Part shown: piece by piece, positions 20,941 to 31,500 of the stretch | Position numbering within the stretch: position 1 is the stretch's first letter | How the letters are laid out: each line of letters opens with the position of its first letter | NCBI RefSeq assembly: GCF_000204055.1 | Contig: NW_006768774.1 | Location: forward strand, 805,152-839,927 | DNA from: Melampsora larici-populina 98AG31 | Lineage: Eukaryota > Basidiomycota > Pucciniomycetes > Pucciniales > Melampsoraceae | Length of the DNA: 34,776 nucleotides | Direction of reading: 5' to 3' | The notes under the pieces: model-generated | What the model was told of the DNA's origin: nothing | Seen by the model: the letters and a program-made list of their open reading frames with translations, nothing else | Database searches by the model: none | Position numbers and translations under genes: made by a program

Positions 20941-21144
20941 AGCCAAAGGCCCATTGAGCATTTCAGGCAGAAGGGAAAGAACCTTCTCATTTTCACAGGG
21001 GAAAAGCACGTATCCTATGTACAAGAAACAGATGAGTTTTCCACAAGATAAGAAACTAATAATATGATGAATTTACCCCCAATCTCCTAGTGATACTCCT
21101 AATCAGTTCTCGAGAAGACATCCCGTCAAAAGCTAAAAGCAATC

Positions 21145-22590
21145 TTGGAGAAGGAACTACTGATGGACCAAATCGTGAAAGCAATCCATAAGGAGAAGTT
21201 CAGCAAGGTAGTCAAACTACAGAAGGATTACAATGAGAAATTCGGGACATCAACTTCAGGCACTTCAAAAAAAGGAAAGAAGGGAAAGGAGAGTAAAAAG
21301 GAAAAGTCAAAAAAGAAGACAAAAGGGAAGGAGAAGAAAGAAAGAGGGAAAGGAAAATCAAAGAGGAAGAAGCAGAAAAAGAAGAAATCACCCTCCCCGT
21401 CTAGCTTGGACTGACTCTGACAGCAATTCATCCTCCTTGTTGGAATCCTCGAGCTCAAGCTCTTCTTCAGAGTTTTCAGGGAAGAAGAAAATGAAGCTAG
21501 TAATTCATCACAATCTTTGTTGTCCTCATCCTCCTCCTTGCTGTCTTCATCCTCAAGCTAAAGTTCTGATGATGAAAAGGACAAAAAGAAGAGCAAAAAG
21601 GCAGATAAGTTGTCATCCTGAACACTAAGAGATCTACCACGGTGTTGGGCGAAGGGATTCAAAAAGCTCAGGTACTACGTACCCCTCTTGGTGTTCAACA
21701 AGAACTACATAAACCGAGAACAAAGACCGAGATCAAAACAACTCGGTATCCCAGGAGTCTTGGAGGTGGAACTTGAACGTCAAATGACATACAGCGAGTT
21801 CATCCAGGCGTGCAATCTTGAAACATGGTATGCGGCAGAGATTTTCAAGATGAAGGAATATGCTAAGTACATAGGAGAACACAAAGATGTCATTAGCAAG
21901 ATCATGACAAAATAAAACTCCTGAATGGTGGCTCTTAGATACCATCTAGCTATTAGAACCATAACTTTTAGAGATAAATATGCATCTAATAAAGACAAGA
22001 AGAAAAGGAAGAGGAAAGAGAAGATTGTCTTACCAAAAGGAGTCCAACCAGAGGTAGAAGAAGAAGCAATATGGGAGGCTGACTTGGCGGGGGATTTACA
22101 CTTTGAAGGAAACCCTTAGGCGCCGGGAGGCCCAAAGCATGAGTTTAATTTCCTCACAGGTGAACAGATGGAGTCAAGCCACCCCAGGGACAATTCCAAT
22201 CACTAGAAACCTTCTAGATGTCAGCACAGCAACAAGTACCGCCAAAGAAACCAAGCTGGCACCACAAACCAGAGTGGCAGCAGTAGTGCCCACAAAGGTG
22301 GTCATACCAGCACGGGCAAAGGCAGATTTGGTAAATCCCACCAAGTCAGTATGCCGCAAGGCAACCAGGCTAGTGGGTGAACCAAGGTCAGCAGCACGCC
22401 AGCCAACAGGCAAGCCAAGCTCAGAAAGGAGGTCAAAAAGGGAGCCAGCAACGTTCAGAAAAACCAAAGCACTAGGTAAGCTTTGTATGGACTGCTTGGT
22501 AAAGACAGAAGCTGAAGACATGAAATACCTGATTTGTCCTTTGCTTCATTCTACCACCCCCTCTTTTTCTCTCACAACACACGGTTGAAC
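21145..22590 (+). pseudogene. Decayed gag of a second DIRS-like element
   Basis: Pieces in shifting frames correspond to the gag at 9237-11531. They include a Lys-rich block (about 21260-21400), a Ser/Glu-rich block, then KKLRYYVPLLVFNKNYI, which parallels KKLHSSIPLTVFNQSFA. Next come MTYSEFIQACNLETW and, after a stop, MVALRYHLAIRT, which parallels WMTALRYDILCR. In the last case TGA (21922-21924) sits where the intact copy has TGG. A Gly/Ser/Lys-rich tail follows to about 22480 in another frame. RT and recombinase are not found downstream, so the copy is truncated as well as decayed. It is the same strand as the intact element but clearly divergent. Confidence 0.65.
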
Positions 22591-23560
22591 AAAACTGGTT
22601 ATCCGGGCAGAAATTCCATGTTGTCCATGATGGCCCAACATTAAGTAAACTTGATTCTATCAACTGTATTGGGTACGACCATGTAACTTTTATCAGATAG
22701 AGAATGTTCATAAAGTTGTAATTGGGAAAACTCACCAATAAAATTGTTAAAACCTTTTGCCCCATTGCCCCTTCTCTTGCCACACCCACACCTGAAACCG
22801 TGCCAATAGGTTGCTCTTGAATAGCGCAAAAGCTCAAGAAGAGGTGATCTTCATACAAGAAGTAAAGAAAGGCCTTCCAAAAGCACTCTATACTGAGAGA
22901 AAGATCCACAAGTATACTGTAATCAACCTACGGCAAGTCCCAGACTCCAAGGAAGAATGTGAGCTAGCCAAACAAGAGCCAGGTCCTACAACAACCGGGA
23001 CGGTAGCCAAAAATAAGATACCCTTAGGACCCCTGATAGCACCACCAAAGCCCCATTGTCTTGCTGGAGCCAAAATGCAATTTTTAGCAAATATGTTTGT
23101 TGTGAAACCTGGAGCCAAAAAGCCAAATTTTTGGATTTTTCTTTTCTAAGGTCATTGTGCCCTTGGAGCCAAAACCACCGGTTTTTTATTCCAAAATGTT
23201 ATGTGTATTGTTTCCACAGAGCAATTCCATGTAGTCATACTGGCCACAGTCTCAGTCCAGCCAAAAGGCAAGAATCACCTAGACAACACCATTTTAAGCA
23301 CTTTTACTCTCCACAAAGTCACAAGGAAATGTCCACCAGCCAAAGCAAACCCTTTGTCATGGATACAATGCTCTCCAAATTTCCTTGAAACGTGTGTGGT
23401 ATCTGTAATATAACAAAGAAAGGAGGTTTGTTTTATTCAATTTGCCATTGTGGTCTTCAGAAGAATGGAAGTAAACTCCAAGGTACATGTAGTTAGAATG
23501 TGGAGGTACATTGGGGATCCAGTGTGTATAATCCAGCAAAACTTCACTTAAATTACAAAG
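22591..23560. other. Unassigned stretch
   Basis: A 112-codon open frame at 22811-23149 (with EEVIFIQEVKKGLPKALYTE and KEECELAKQEPGPTTTG) reads partly like protein but matches nothing I recognise. It could be more of the decayed retroelement. The phrase tggagccaaaa occurs three times between 23065 and 23175. No other feature is supported. Confidence 0.3.
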
Positions 23561-23814
23561 AAAAGTCTGAATCCACCACAGTCAATCTGATATAAGTATT
23601 GGTTATTATTGGTTATTTGATTATGTGTTCTTATGAAATGTTATTATGCTGCTCTTCATATTTGATTTCTGTTGCTCTAAATGATATTTGTAATGATGCT
23701 TTAACTACATTTCATATAATCATAAGTGTCTCATGATTGTTTTCTCTAACTCTCTCTTCTATTATATGTTTCTCTATAAAGTCCTGTGGGGTTTTGCACC
23801 TAGATACAAACATC

Positions 23815-24041
23815 ATCTGTTTTCGTATCTACATCATTTATAAGCTTATATTGACTTCTTATAAATTCATGCATTACTCACAGGTAAGATGTGTTTCTGT
23901 TCTTTCTCTTTTATATGTCTCATTCTCTTTCATTCTTAGATCTATAATTTGTATGAAAGAAATGAACATGATCTGTTTTCGTATCTACATCATTTATAAG
24001 CTTATATTGACTTCTTATAAATTCGTGCATTACTCACAGGT
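23815..24041 (+). repeat. 71-bp tandem duplication at the end of a Copia LTR
   Basis: 23815-23885 and 23971-24041 are identical except for one base, with a period of 156 bp. Each copy ends in ACTCACAGGT, that is, the LTR's terminal CA plus the first bases of the primer site. The second copy continues into a full primer site; the first continues as AAGATG. The left LTR boundary was not found. Confidence 0.75.
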
Positions 24042-24049
24042 TATGAGCC
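24039..24049 (+). promoter_or_regulatory. Copia primer-binding site (initiator Met tRNA)
   Basis: GGTTATGAGCC directly follows the LTR terminus (...TACTCACA, ending at 24038). It is the reverse complement of GGCUCAUAACC, the anticodon-loop region of eukaryotic initiator tRNA-Met. Copia and Ty elements prime on initiator Met tRNA, some on an internal half-tRNA. Confidence 0.75.
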
Positions 24050-24150
24050 TATTGCCCGAGTAATCACTTGCTTTACGCATTACGTCATTAGCTTTTTCTG
24101 CAAACAGATCATTGCGTTATCGTGCTTTCCGGTTCATTTTTTCTAAAAAC

Positions 24151-25934
24151 ATGTCTTCTGACCCGTCTATCAACAAATCGCCTGCTTCCGAACGCAATCC
24201 TTCACAGACGTCATCTCCGTCTGTCTCTGATATCTCTTCGACCTCGTCTTCTACTACTGTGCCAGCAAATCATTGACCTTTGGACGATACAACAGACGTT
24301 TTTCCTCTTTCTCAGCTTCTTCATTCTAATATGTCTGCCCCTACAACCTCCTCTGAAGATCATCGAGTGAAGATTCCAGAACTCAACAATGGAAATTTTC
24401 CTCATTGGAACAAGCGTTTACATTTCGCTTTACAGACTCGTGGCCTCCTCAAATTCTTGACTGAAGATTCTCCTCCTGCTACCGTTGACGGGCTTGCTTT
24501 ATATCGTCGACAGCAAGGTAGAGTCATGGAGATCATTGTGGGTTCTCTTGATGCAGCAAATGACTCAATCATTCAGCTTACCGACACGCCTAAGCTTGCT
24601 TACGAGAAACTCGCCAAGGCTCACGGCAGTAGTGGAGGAGTTCTCGCTGCAGCCACGATTTGTGAAATCGCGACTATACATTTAGAACATGGTCAATCAC
24701 TCTCAGATTTTATCACCAAAGTGCGAAATCTTCACAACCATTTGGCTCAGTACAGTGCAGAAGATAAAGAAATTGCTTTATCGTCCAAACTATTGGCCAT
24801 CTTTCTCTGTAATGGTCTCGGTAAAGATTTTGATTACATCACCGCTCCTTTCTTTGCGGATATTTCATCTCTTACTGTCCAATCTGTTATGGATCGATTG
24901 GTCATCAAGACTGCGAAGCAATCATTGTCCAATACGACGGCGTCATCTGTATCGGCCTTCAAGTCCTCTACTATCCCGTCGAACGCATCTAACTCGGCAA
25001 TCAACACTAGTCAAAATAGACGAATAGGTTCAGGTCCCAATGATTTGTGCAACGTGCCCACCCATCGGGGTCTTACTCACACCAATCGAAATTGTCACAT
25101 CCAGAACGGTCAGAAGACGCGTGGCAAGACATCTGGGGGTGTTACAAATTCCACGAGTAGTTCCGCATCTAATGCTCTCACCGAGGCGGAAATGGCTCAA
25201 CAATACATGCTGATCGAAGCCGCTCATAAGGCTAAGAAGACCCCTCCTGCACCTACTTTTGCTGTCACCACTACGAATCAGTTCAACGCTCTTGACTTAG
25301 TTGATGAGCTTCCGGACAAAGGCTTTGCTGCTCAGGCCTATGTTGCTTCTGGCAAAACCGCCTTCGACACCATCTTAGCCGACACTGCAGCCACTAGGAA
25401 CATATGCTTTAATAAGGACATGTTTATCCAACTCAGATCGATTCCACCAGTCAAGATCACGGGCATCTCAGGAGATCCTCAGTTTGCTTATCATATTGGA
25501 TCCATCATCATCCCAGGGTTTTCCAAAATCGACCACTCTGCAATGGATATCATGGTACCAAATGTTTTATATGTCCCAACAATGACAGTAAACCTTTTAT
25601 CGTTAAGCCAGCTTTGTGCGGATGGAGCATCTTTTTCCGGATCAGATACTAGTATCACCATTGTAGGAATGGCCGGAAACTCATATTTTATATGTGAGAA
25701 GACCAATGACGAACGCCTTTGGCAGTGCAAGGTTTGCTTACTATCTTCAGTGTATATTTTTTCTGCTTTGTCTGAAACATGGCATTGTCGTTTAGGTCAC
25801 CTTCACTATGATGCAATAAGGCGTCTTGCTTCGACCGGTGCTATTCAACTTTCCTCTCATACAAGTGTTTCTTCTCATGCTCCTTGTATCACATGTCAAA
25901 AATCAAAAATTTGTCGTTTTCCTTTTAAATCTCA
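24151..25934 (+). CDS. Copia gag-protease-integrase N-terminus, truncated
   Basis: This is the 5' part of a Ty1/Copia polyprotein. It starts at ATG 24151 in the same frame as the rest, with one in-frame TGA at 24274-24276 (after VPANH). The gag domain contains NNGNFPHWNKRLHFALQTRG and LEHGQSLSDFITKVRNLHNH. A zinc-knuckle-like CNVPTHRGLTHTNRNC follows, with non-canonical spacing. The protease motif reads LADTAATRN instead of the usual DSGA/DTGA. The pre-integrase zinc site is clear: WHCRLGHLHYDAIRRL then CITCQKSK. Coding stops at 25934 where a Helitron 3' end begins; the integrase core, RT and RNase H are not seen in the window. The element is therefore interrupted and inactive. Confidence 0.85.
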
Positions 25935-26641
25935 CTAGTCAATTTGAGTGGTGGGCGCCGCAGTCATAATATCAAGATGGGCTCCACTGAACTCAATCCA
26001 CATAATCTGCTGAAGCCTATGCATGTTCAAAGATGACTCAAGCAGGAAAGCCTTGTTAGCAGTTGTTTGAATGTAAATCCAGCAGAATGTATTTTGTACT
26101 CTACTGGAGATCACTTCATCCATTATGAGTACCAAAAATAGATCAGAGAAATATGAGGGAAGCCTGTGAAATTTTAAAAACTGACAGCAAGCAAAAAGGA
26201 AGGAATGGGACAGGGAAAATTATGGAAGCCGTGCTGCATGTGTGGTATAAGTGTGGTGAAATTCAGGATTGGGAGAAATGATGGTGATTTGGAGCAAAGT
26301 TTATGTCACATACCCTTGAAGCGGGGTGAAAAATCCTTGCCCTAAGCCTAACCCCCTAAGCCTAACTCCTAACCCCTTAACAGTTTCAATATCAGAGTAC
26401 ATCAAGTATCATTTTGTGTCATTGGTAGATACTCACTTTGGGTTGTCTCCAAATATATGGTTCTTTTTGAACTTGAAAGATCTTTAGCATTCTCACTTGT
26501 GTAGAATACTTTTGTCAACATCAAAAGCTTAGAACACATCTCAACCAAATGATTTGGATTTACCAGCATCATGGTTATGGTGCACTGCAAGTCCTACACC
26601 TCCGGACTCCAAGTTCTTTTCACATTTCCTTTCTGTATACA
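25935..26641 (-). mobile_element. Helitron 3' end, copy 1, inserted in Copia
   Basis: Read on the minus strand it ends in CTAG followed by T (25935-25938, host A at 25934 on the plus strand), as Helitron 3' ends do (CTRR, inserted between A and T). Nine nt inside lies the degenerate hairpin GCGGCGCCCACCAC (25948-25961). It is cut at 26641 by the next Helitron terminus. No coding sequence is visible. Confidence 0.7.
26340..26376 (+). repeat. Degenerate telomere-like repeat
   Basis: Five CCTAA words occur here, mixed as CCCTAAG, CCTAACC, CCCTAAG, CCTAACT and CCTAACCCC. Fungal telomeres are commonly CCCTAA on this strand. It lies inside the copy-1 Helitron segment, so it is interstitial. Confidence 0.55.
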
Positions 26642-27526
26642 CTAGCCAATTGGGCGGCGGGCGCCGCCATGTCAATCTCTGAACATAATTTGGCTTTTAA
26701 CTCTTTTCAATACTTCCCAAGCTACACAGTAAAACAAAGAATACCAACATCTTGGGTTTTACATTCCCAAGAGCAGCACACTATTGAGCGTGATCATGTT
26801 CACTTCTGTCATATGCAAAATACCATTAGATAGAGACTTCATTTGATTTGAAGCCTTTGATCCACTTAGGATTGGGAGCTCATTCTTTAATGTGAAGATT
26901 TGTAAGACAACACCTCTGACATCAGAAAATCCACACAATGTATCAAAGCAAATCATCTTCATTTAAGTTTGGGGTCTGGATGATATGATTGGATTGGGTA
27001 TGTCAGTGGTTTCAAATGTTGAATCTTTTTGCAAGGTCTAATTTTGAGATTTGATCACATACACAGAGGAAACACCATTGCTTTAGAGATCAATCCTCTG
27101 ATCATGATTCTCTCAAGAATTTCAAGACCAATTCTCTGGATGTGAAACATCTTGCAGTATTTTCTCCTTCTTGGTTGATCATTATCAGAACTATCAAGAG
27201 ACCTAGAGATTAAAATCCAAAGCCCAAGTGGAATGACCACATTTTGTATGTTTGAGATAAATTTCAATATGGCAATTTGTGTCATCATCATCTCCTCCAT
27301 CAACCACACATCAATCATCACATTCAATTACATCAAAATATGAAATATGTTCAAGATGTGTATGATCATAATATAACAAAGGTGAAAGAGGTAAAGAAAT
27401 CATACTTGTTAATTAAGTTCTTCTAGGAGATGATGTATTGAGGTTTCCAACTAAATCATGTTTAAGTTGATAATTAAGAATCCTCTCTTGACCCTCTTCA
27501 TAAAGTTGATATCTTTTCTAATATCA

Positions 27527-27880
27527 TTCTGATTCTGATTCTGATAGGCTTAATGTTGGTTTAAATTTGATTCCATATTCTGACAAATTTTCTTCAAGTT
27601 CTCCAAATGATAATTCTCCTCTGTTTTTTGTCTCACAAAGTGATGTAAGTCCTAGTTTATCAGTTAAAGAGGTTAATGGTTGATCTAATGCTGCTTGTGG
27701 TTGGTCAGGTGGTCTTCCAATCATGATGATTCTTCATTCAAATCATCAAAGGTTTTCCAAGATTCATCTTCATGCATTTCATCTTCATCTTTTTCTCCAC
27801 TTCCATAATCAGAGCCTCCTTTCCCATCAAAATTACTTTCTCCTTGATTCCCTTCCCTATAATGCAATGACCAAAGTCAA
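27527..27880 (-). pseudogene. Coding-like acidic fragment in Helitron copy 2
   Basis: On the minus strand an acidic frame (with YGSGEKDEDEMHEDESWKTF) runs to a TGA and is followed in another frame by 66 codons (RPPDQPQAALDQPLTSL through SLSESESE). Both have protein-like composition. No family is recognised. It could be a disordered segment of a captured host gene or gag-like DNA. Confidence 0.3.
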
Positions 27881-27945
27881 CTTTCTTTGTTTTCTTTCAA
27901 ATAACTATATATATACAAATTCTTTAGTTTTCCCCATCAGAGGAG

Positions 27946-28194
27946 ATTGATTGGAAGGTGTCAAAAGATTCTCATAGCAAAGCAAAGGAAGAGGAAAGAA
28001 AAGCCAAAGAGCCTGTTTGCAACAAAGGCATCACTCAAATGAAAACTGCTGGAAAGAAAGCTGAAGAAGTGGCTCAGCTTGCTGAGTTCCAAGCAAAGGG
28101 TGAGGAAGAAGTAGGTCAGATCTTGAGGAAAAGACGTGAACAACAGAGAACCATTGAGGCTGACATGGAGATTGCAAGAGGACATTCTTGGTGA
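27946..28194 (+). pseudogene. Coding-like charged fragment in Helitron copy 2
   Basis: An acceptor-like CCCATCAG ends at 27941, and the frame then reads EIDWKVSKDSHSKAKEEERK onward with a helical, charged sequence (QILRKRREQQRTIEAD) to TGA at 28192. There is no start codon in this frame. It resembles an isolated 3' exon, as expected of Helitron gene capture. The gene of origin is unknown. Confidence 0.35.
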
Positions 28195-28735
28195 TGCTTT
28201 TTATATCATGTCTGTAAGAGCAAGAAGACTTTCCTATTGTCCCAATCACTACATTTGACCTTGAAGCATTCAGCTACTCATATACACTCCTCAATCAACA
28301 TGTTAGGTTCTGTAAACACATCAAAACAGATTGTCAGATCAATGAATCAAAAAAAATGGTGCTTAATAACTTACCAGTAATGATAGAACAATCCAAATTA
28401 AACAAAGCCACTTGATCATTGCAAATATGGATCAAATCTTGAGCTAGGACAACCAACTCAAATCCTCTGATCCTCATTAGAAACAATTCTTCCAACTTCT
28501 GAGTTTTTCATCTCTACCTTATCTTCTCCTAATGTCACAAATTCTTCATTAGAAACAAATTCCATCAATTCAAAACTCATTTCCCATTTGCTGTTCTTTC
28601 TCTTGTACAACTATTATGATTTTCATCTTCTTTTCAATGAGATACTATTGAATTATCATTGTGAAGTGATGAAGTCTTCATCAAATTCAATTTTGTAAAC
28701 CAGTTGTTTTGTAGTTTTGTTGAGTTAGGAAAGGA

Positions 28736-30314
28736 CTAGCGAATCAGCGGCGGGCGCCGCGGCTAGGCATCTCTATCTTAGGTGGGCACAAATGTTGAAT
28801 TTGCCATCTTAAGGCTTCAATTGTACAACATCTGCATACAAGAGCCGTAACTTAAAACCCAAGTTATTGTATTTGAGATAAAGACTGTAGGTTGTACAAA
28901 TGACTTTTTCACAATCAATTCATTAGAACTGGATGATAAACTATGTTATTGGTAACTAACGAATCTGAGTTGGAAGTTATACATACCAGAACATTTGCCG
29001 CATTTGTGCATCGTGGAAGTGTGACATATAGTTGCCCGTGTGTAAATACAGGGTCTGGCAGTAAGACAGTCACTTTTTCTAAACTTTGGCCTTGACTTTT
29101 ATTTATGGTCATACAAAAGGCTGGTACAATAGGAAACTGATACCTGTGAAACGGAATGGGGCAATCTTCATTACCTTCATGGTGCAGTTTCATTTTTGGT
29201 AAACTGATTGATGTGCCTTTTAATTCACCAGTTAGAATGCAACATTGCAGCGCGTGTTCTGCCCAGTCGGTAATAAGGAGTCGCGTTCCGTTGCAAAGGC
29301 CTTCGCCTATTTGCAAATTTCTTAAAACCATTACTGAGGCGCCTACCTTTAGATTGAGGATGTGATGTGGAAAGCCAGGAAAATTGAAAGTGTTAAGCAC
29401 GTCAGGCAATACCCCATCAAAGAATTCTTCGTCCATTGTGTCTGTCGAGATTGAATTGCGGTATGCACCCGGTATTGATCCCATTACGAAACTATTAACC
29501 GCGTTGACCGTCACATTCAAAGGTGTTATCAAACATCGAGACGCGTATAAGCTAGTTAATGCATTCCAGCTTTGTGAGTTAATCAGGTTATGAGCTACAT
29601 CATATTCTGTTCTAACTATCCCTGCGTCAAATTGTGTTGGCGGAGGAGGTAACGATACATTGCAATATACTAATTGTGTCTCAGCTACATAATCTTCTTG
29701 CAGTGATCCAGAACCAAGGTCAAGTAGCCACTTTGCAAAATTTACATTCATAGGGTTCTGGTGAGTCTGGAGACCACCAAGTCGTATGTTGATTGTCAAT
29801 TTGAATTTATGAATCGCGTTCCATAGGTAAGACACTTTCAGTGTTGCATTTGCTTGATCTAATAAATTTCCCCTTGGCACTATAGGTAGAGTTTGACGGA
29901 AATCACCTAAAGAATCGAAGGACGGATCAGTTTCACATACGGAGTTTCACAAAAGCAAATTGCAGCCGTTCATAAGTATGATTTACCTGCAAATAACACT
30001 ACTTTCCCCCCAAATGCTTGATCGGTGTTGGCCAAGTCGCGGAGAGTTCGGTCGACGCATTCGATTTGGTGTCGATGCTGCATGGCCACCTCATCCCAAA
30101 CAACGAATTTGACATTTCGTAACAGTCGCCCAAGTATTGAATTAGGGAGTACTGGACAGATTGAATCCTCATTTATCGGGATTGGGATTTTGAAAGCACT
30201 GTGTGCAGTGCGGCCGTGCAAGAGGAGTAATGATGCAATTCCTGCGGCTGAGACTGCTTGAAATTGAATCTCATTTCCATTACAATAATGTAAGATGGTG
30301 TTGAGTACAAACGT
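28736..30314 (-). mobile_element. Helitron 3' part, copy 3, with helicase
   Basis: On the minus strand the end is CTAG followed by T (28736-28739). Seven nt inside is the perfect hairpin GCGGCG/CGCCGC around two bases (28747-28760). About 160 bp further in, the helicase reading frame ends, which is the correct order for a Helitron. The element is cut at 30314/30315 by an LTR-like terminus, so Rep and the start of the helicase are not present here. Confidence 0.85.
28915..30314 (-). CDS. Helitron Pif1-type helicase, C-terminal part
   Basis: This is the helicase half of a RepHel protein, a 5'-3' DNA helicase that unwinds DNA during rolling-circle transposition. It reads TFVLNTILHY right at the insertion boundary, where TF follows the Walker A lysine in the family. 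Then come EIQFQAVSAAGIASLLL (motif Ia), VVWDEVAMQHRHQIE (DE box), GDFRQTLPIVPRG (motif III), LNLKVGASVMVLRN, and TINKSQGQSLEKVTV with FTHGQLYVTLPRC (motifs V-VI). An 80-nt intron, 29907-29986, removes stops between LFAG and DFRQ and restores the GDxxQ motif. The Gly-Lys half of Walker A is missing because another element starts at 30315. It is not functional as it stands, but the rest of the frame is intact. Confidence 0.88.
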
Positions 30315-31500
30315 TGTAGAACTTATAACCCAACAAGGGTTATACAGAGCTGGAAGAGGATAATCTACTAATAAAATGACTAGTAGAAGTTGTCTAAGGA
30401 CTGCTCTTCTAAAACAACACAATCAGAAAGGGCTCTGTTGTATTGAGTACTGATAAGGCACCAGAGAAATATAACTTCACACGTAATTTTAACTTCAAAA
30501 GCACACTTTGTATTACTATCAACACTGCTATAGTGTTATTCCCAATTGATAACTGAAAAAAAATAAGCAATATCTGATTGATATTATTCCCAATAAGTCT
30601 TTATGACTATAAAACTAAAGTAAATTTCTCTTTATAACTGTAATAAAGGGCGTATTTAAGTGAACAGGTACTATTAAAATAAGTTTATGATGATAAACAA
30701 AATAATAATGGCGTAAATGATAAAGAAAAAAAAAGGGGAACAACAGTCCCAAAACCCTCTCAAAGTATATATAACAATGTACTAGAACTTTTACAATGGT
30801 CAACAGCCTCAAAACCAATCAAATCCGCCCAAAATTCCCTAAAAACCCTATGATGACGCAATGTAATGGTTTTGTTACTAATAAATGATGTAATTTTCAC
30901 AGCTAAAAGTGATCAATGACGCAATAATATGATGTACAGCACTTCTTATGATGAATACAGGTGATTTTTTCCTTGTAAACTAGCTGAAAACCAATTTTTG
31001 AGATTACGAATTTTTTCAGATGTGCTCCAATTTTTGATTACTAAAGTGCATCTTGTAGCCCACGTGTTACTGATCATTTCTGACACCTACATGACCTACT
31101 TCTGATGAGTGATGAGTAAGATATTGAGTTGTGAAGTTAAGGTTTTTAGTGTTACATATGACTTGTGACTGTAAATTCGAGATTCACACCAATTCTTTAT
31201 TTGCCTTATAACTTTTTACACACACCTCCGTTACTAATGATTTAAAGTTTGTACATTATGTAATCCACTCTTCTGCGTTGAATGAGCCATCTACCAACCT
31301 ATTCTGACGTCATTTGACATATGTAATTAGCTGAAAACCTCCATTTTCCACGAATTTCACCCATTTTCTTCACTTTTCACAGCTACTACTATCTTTTTCT
31401 TGCTCATGTAATATGACATCATCATCTATAGCCTTAAAAATCCCGGAAAATCCTCTTGGCAACCTTAAATTCCATCACTACCACTATTACACAACCAAAC
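30315..31500 (+). mobile_element. LTR-like terminus A inserted in Helitron helicase
   Basis: Helitron homology stops sharply and TGTAGAACT begins (30315-30323), followed at once by a hairpin with arms TATAACCC and GGGTTATA (30324-30344, 5-nt loop). TG at the start is typical of LTRs. The same TGTAGAACT-plus-hairpin design recurs at 34148. The right boundary is not known; the end given is only where the following DNA could still be LTR. No coding frame of note is present. The alternative is a non-LTR mobile element with a terminal hairpin. Confidence 0.5.
30854..31421. promoter_or_regulatory. Cluster of CRE/bZIP-like sites
   Basis: A perfect TGACGTCA lies at 31305-31312. TGACGCAA occurs at 30854-30861 and 30917-30924, and TGACATCA at 31414-31421. 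These are CRE/ATF-type or related bZIP sites by sequence. They lie 0.6-1.2 kb before the 32042 gene, within the possible LTR. Function is inferred only. Confidence 0.4.

Larger units (their letters stand above)
26642..28735 (-). mobile_element. Helitron 3' end, copy 2
   Basis: On the minus strand the end is CTAG followed by T (26642-26645). Seven nt inside is a perfect hairpin, GGCGGCG/CGCCGCC around two bases (26653-26668). The body is AT-rich and holds coding-like fragments (27527-27880 minus; 27946-28194 plus) that may be captured gene pieces. It ends at 28735 where the third Helitron terminus begins. Its 5' end is not seen. Confidence 0.7.

Noticed and set aside
23737..24063. 108-codon ORF in the Copia LTR
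   Set aside because: It lies in LTR sequence across a tandem duplication and has no protein-like conservation.
29156..29593. Plus-strand ORFs over the Helitron helicase
   Set aside because: They are antisense shadows of a well-supported helicase frame.
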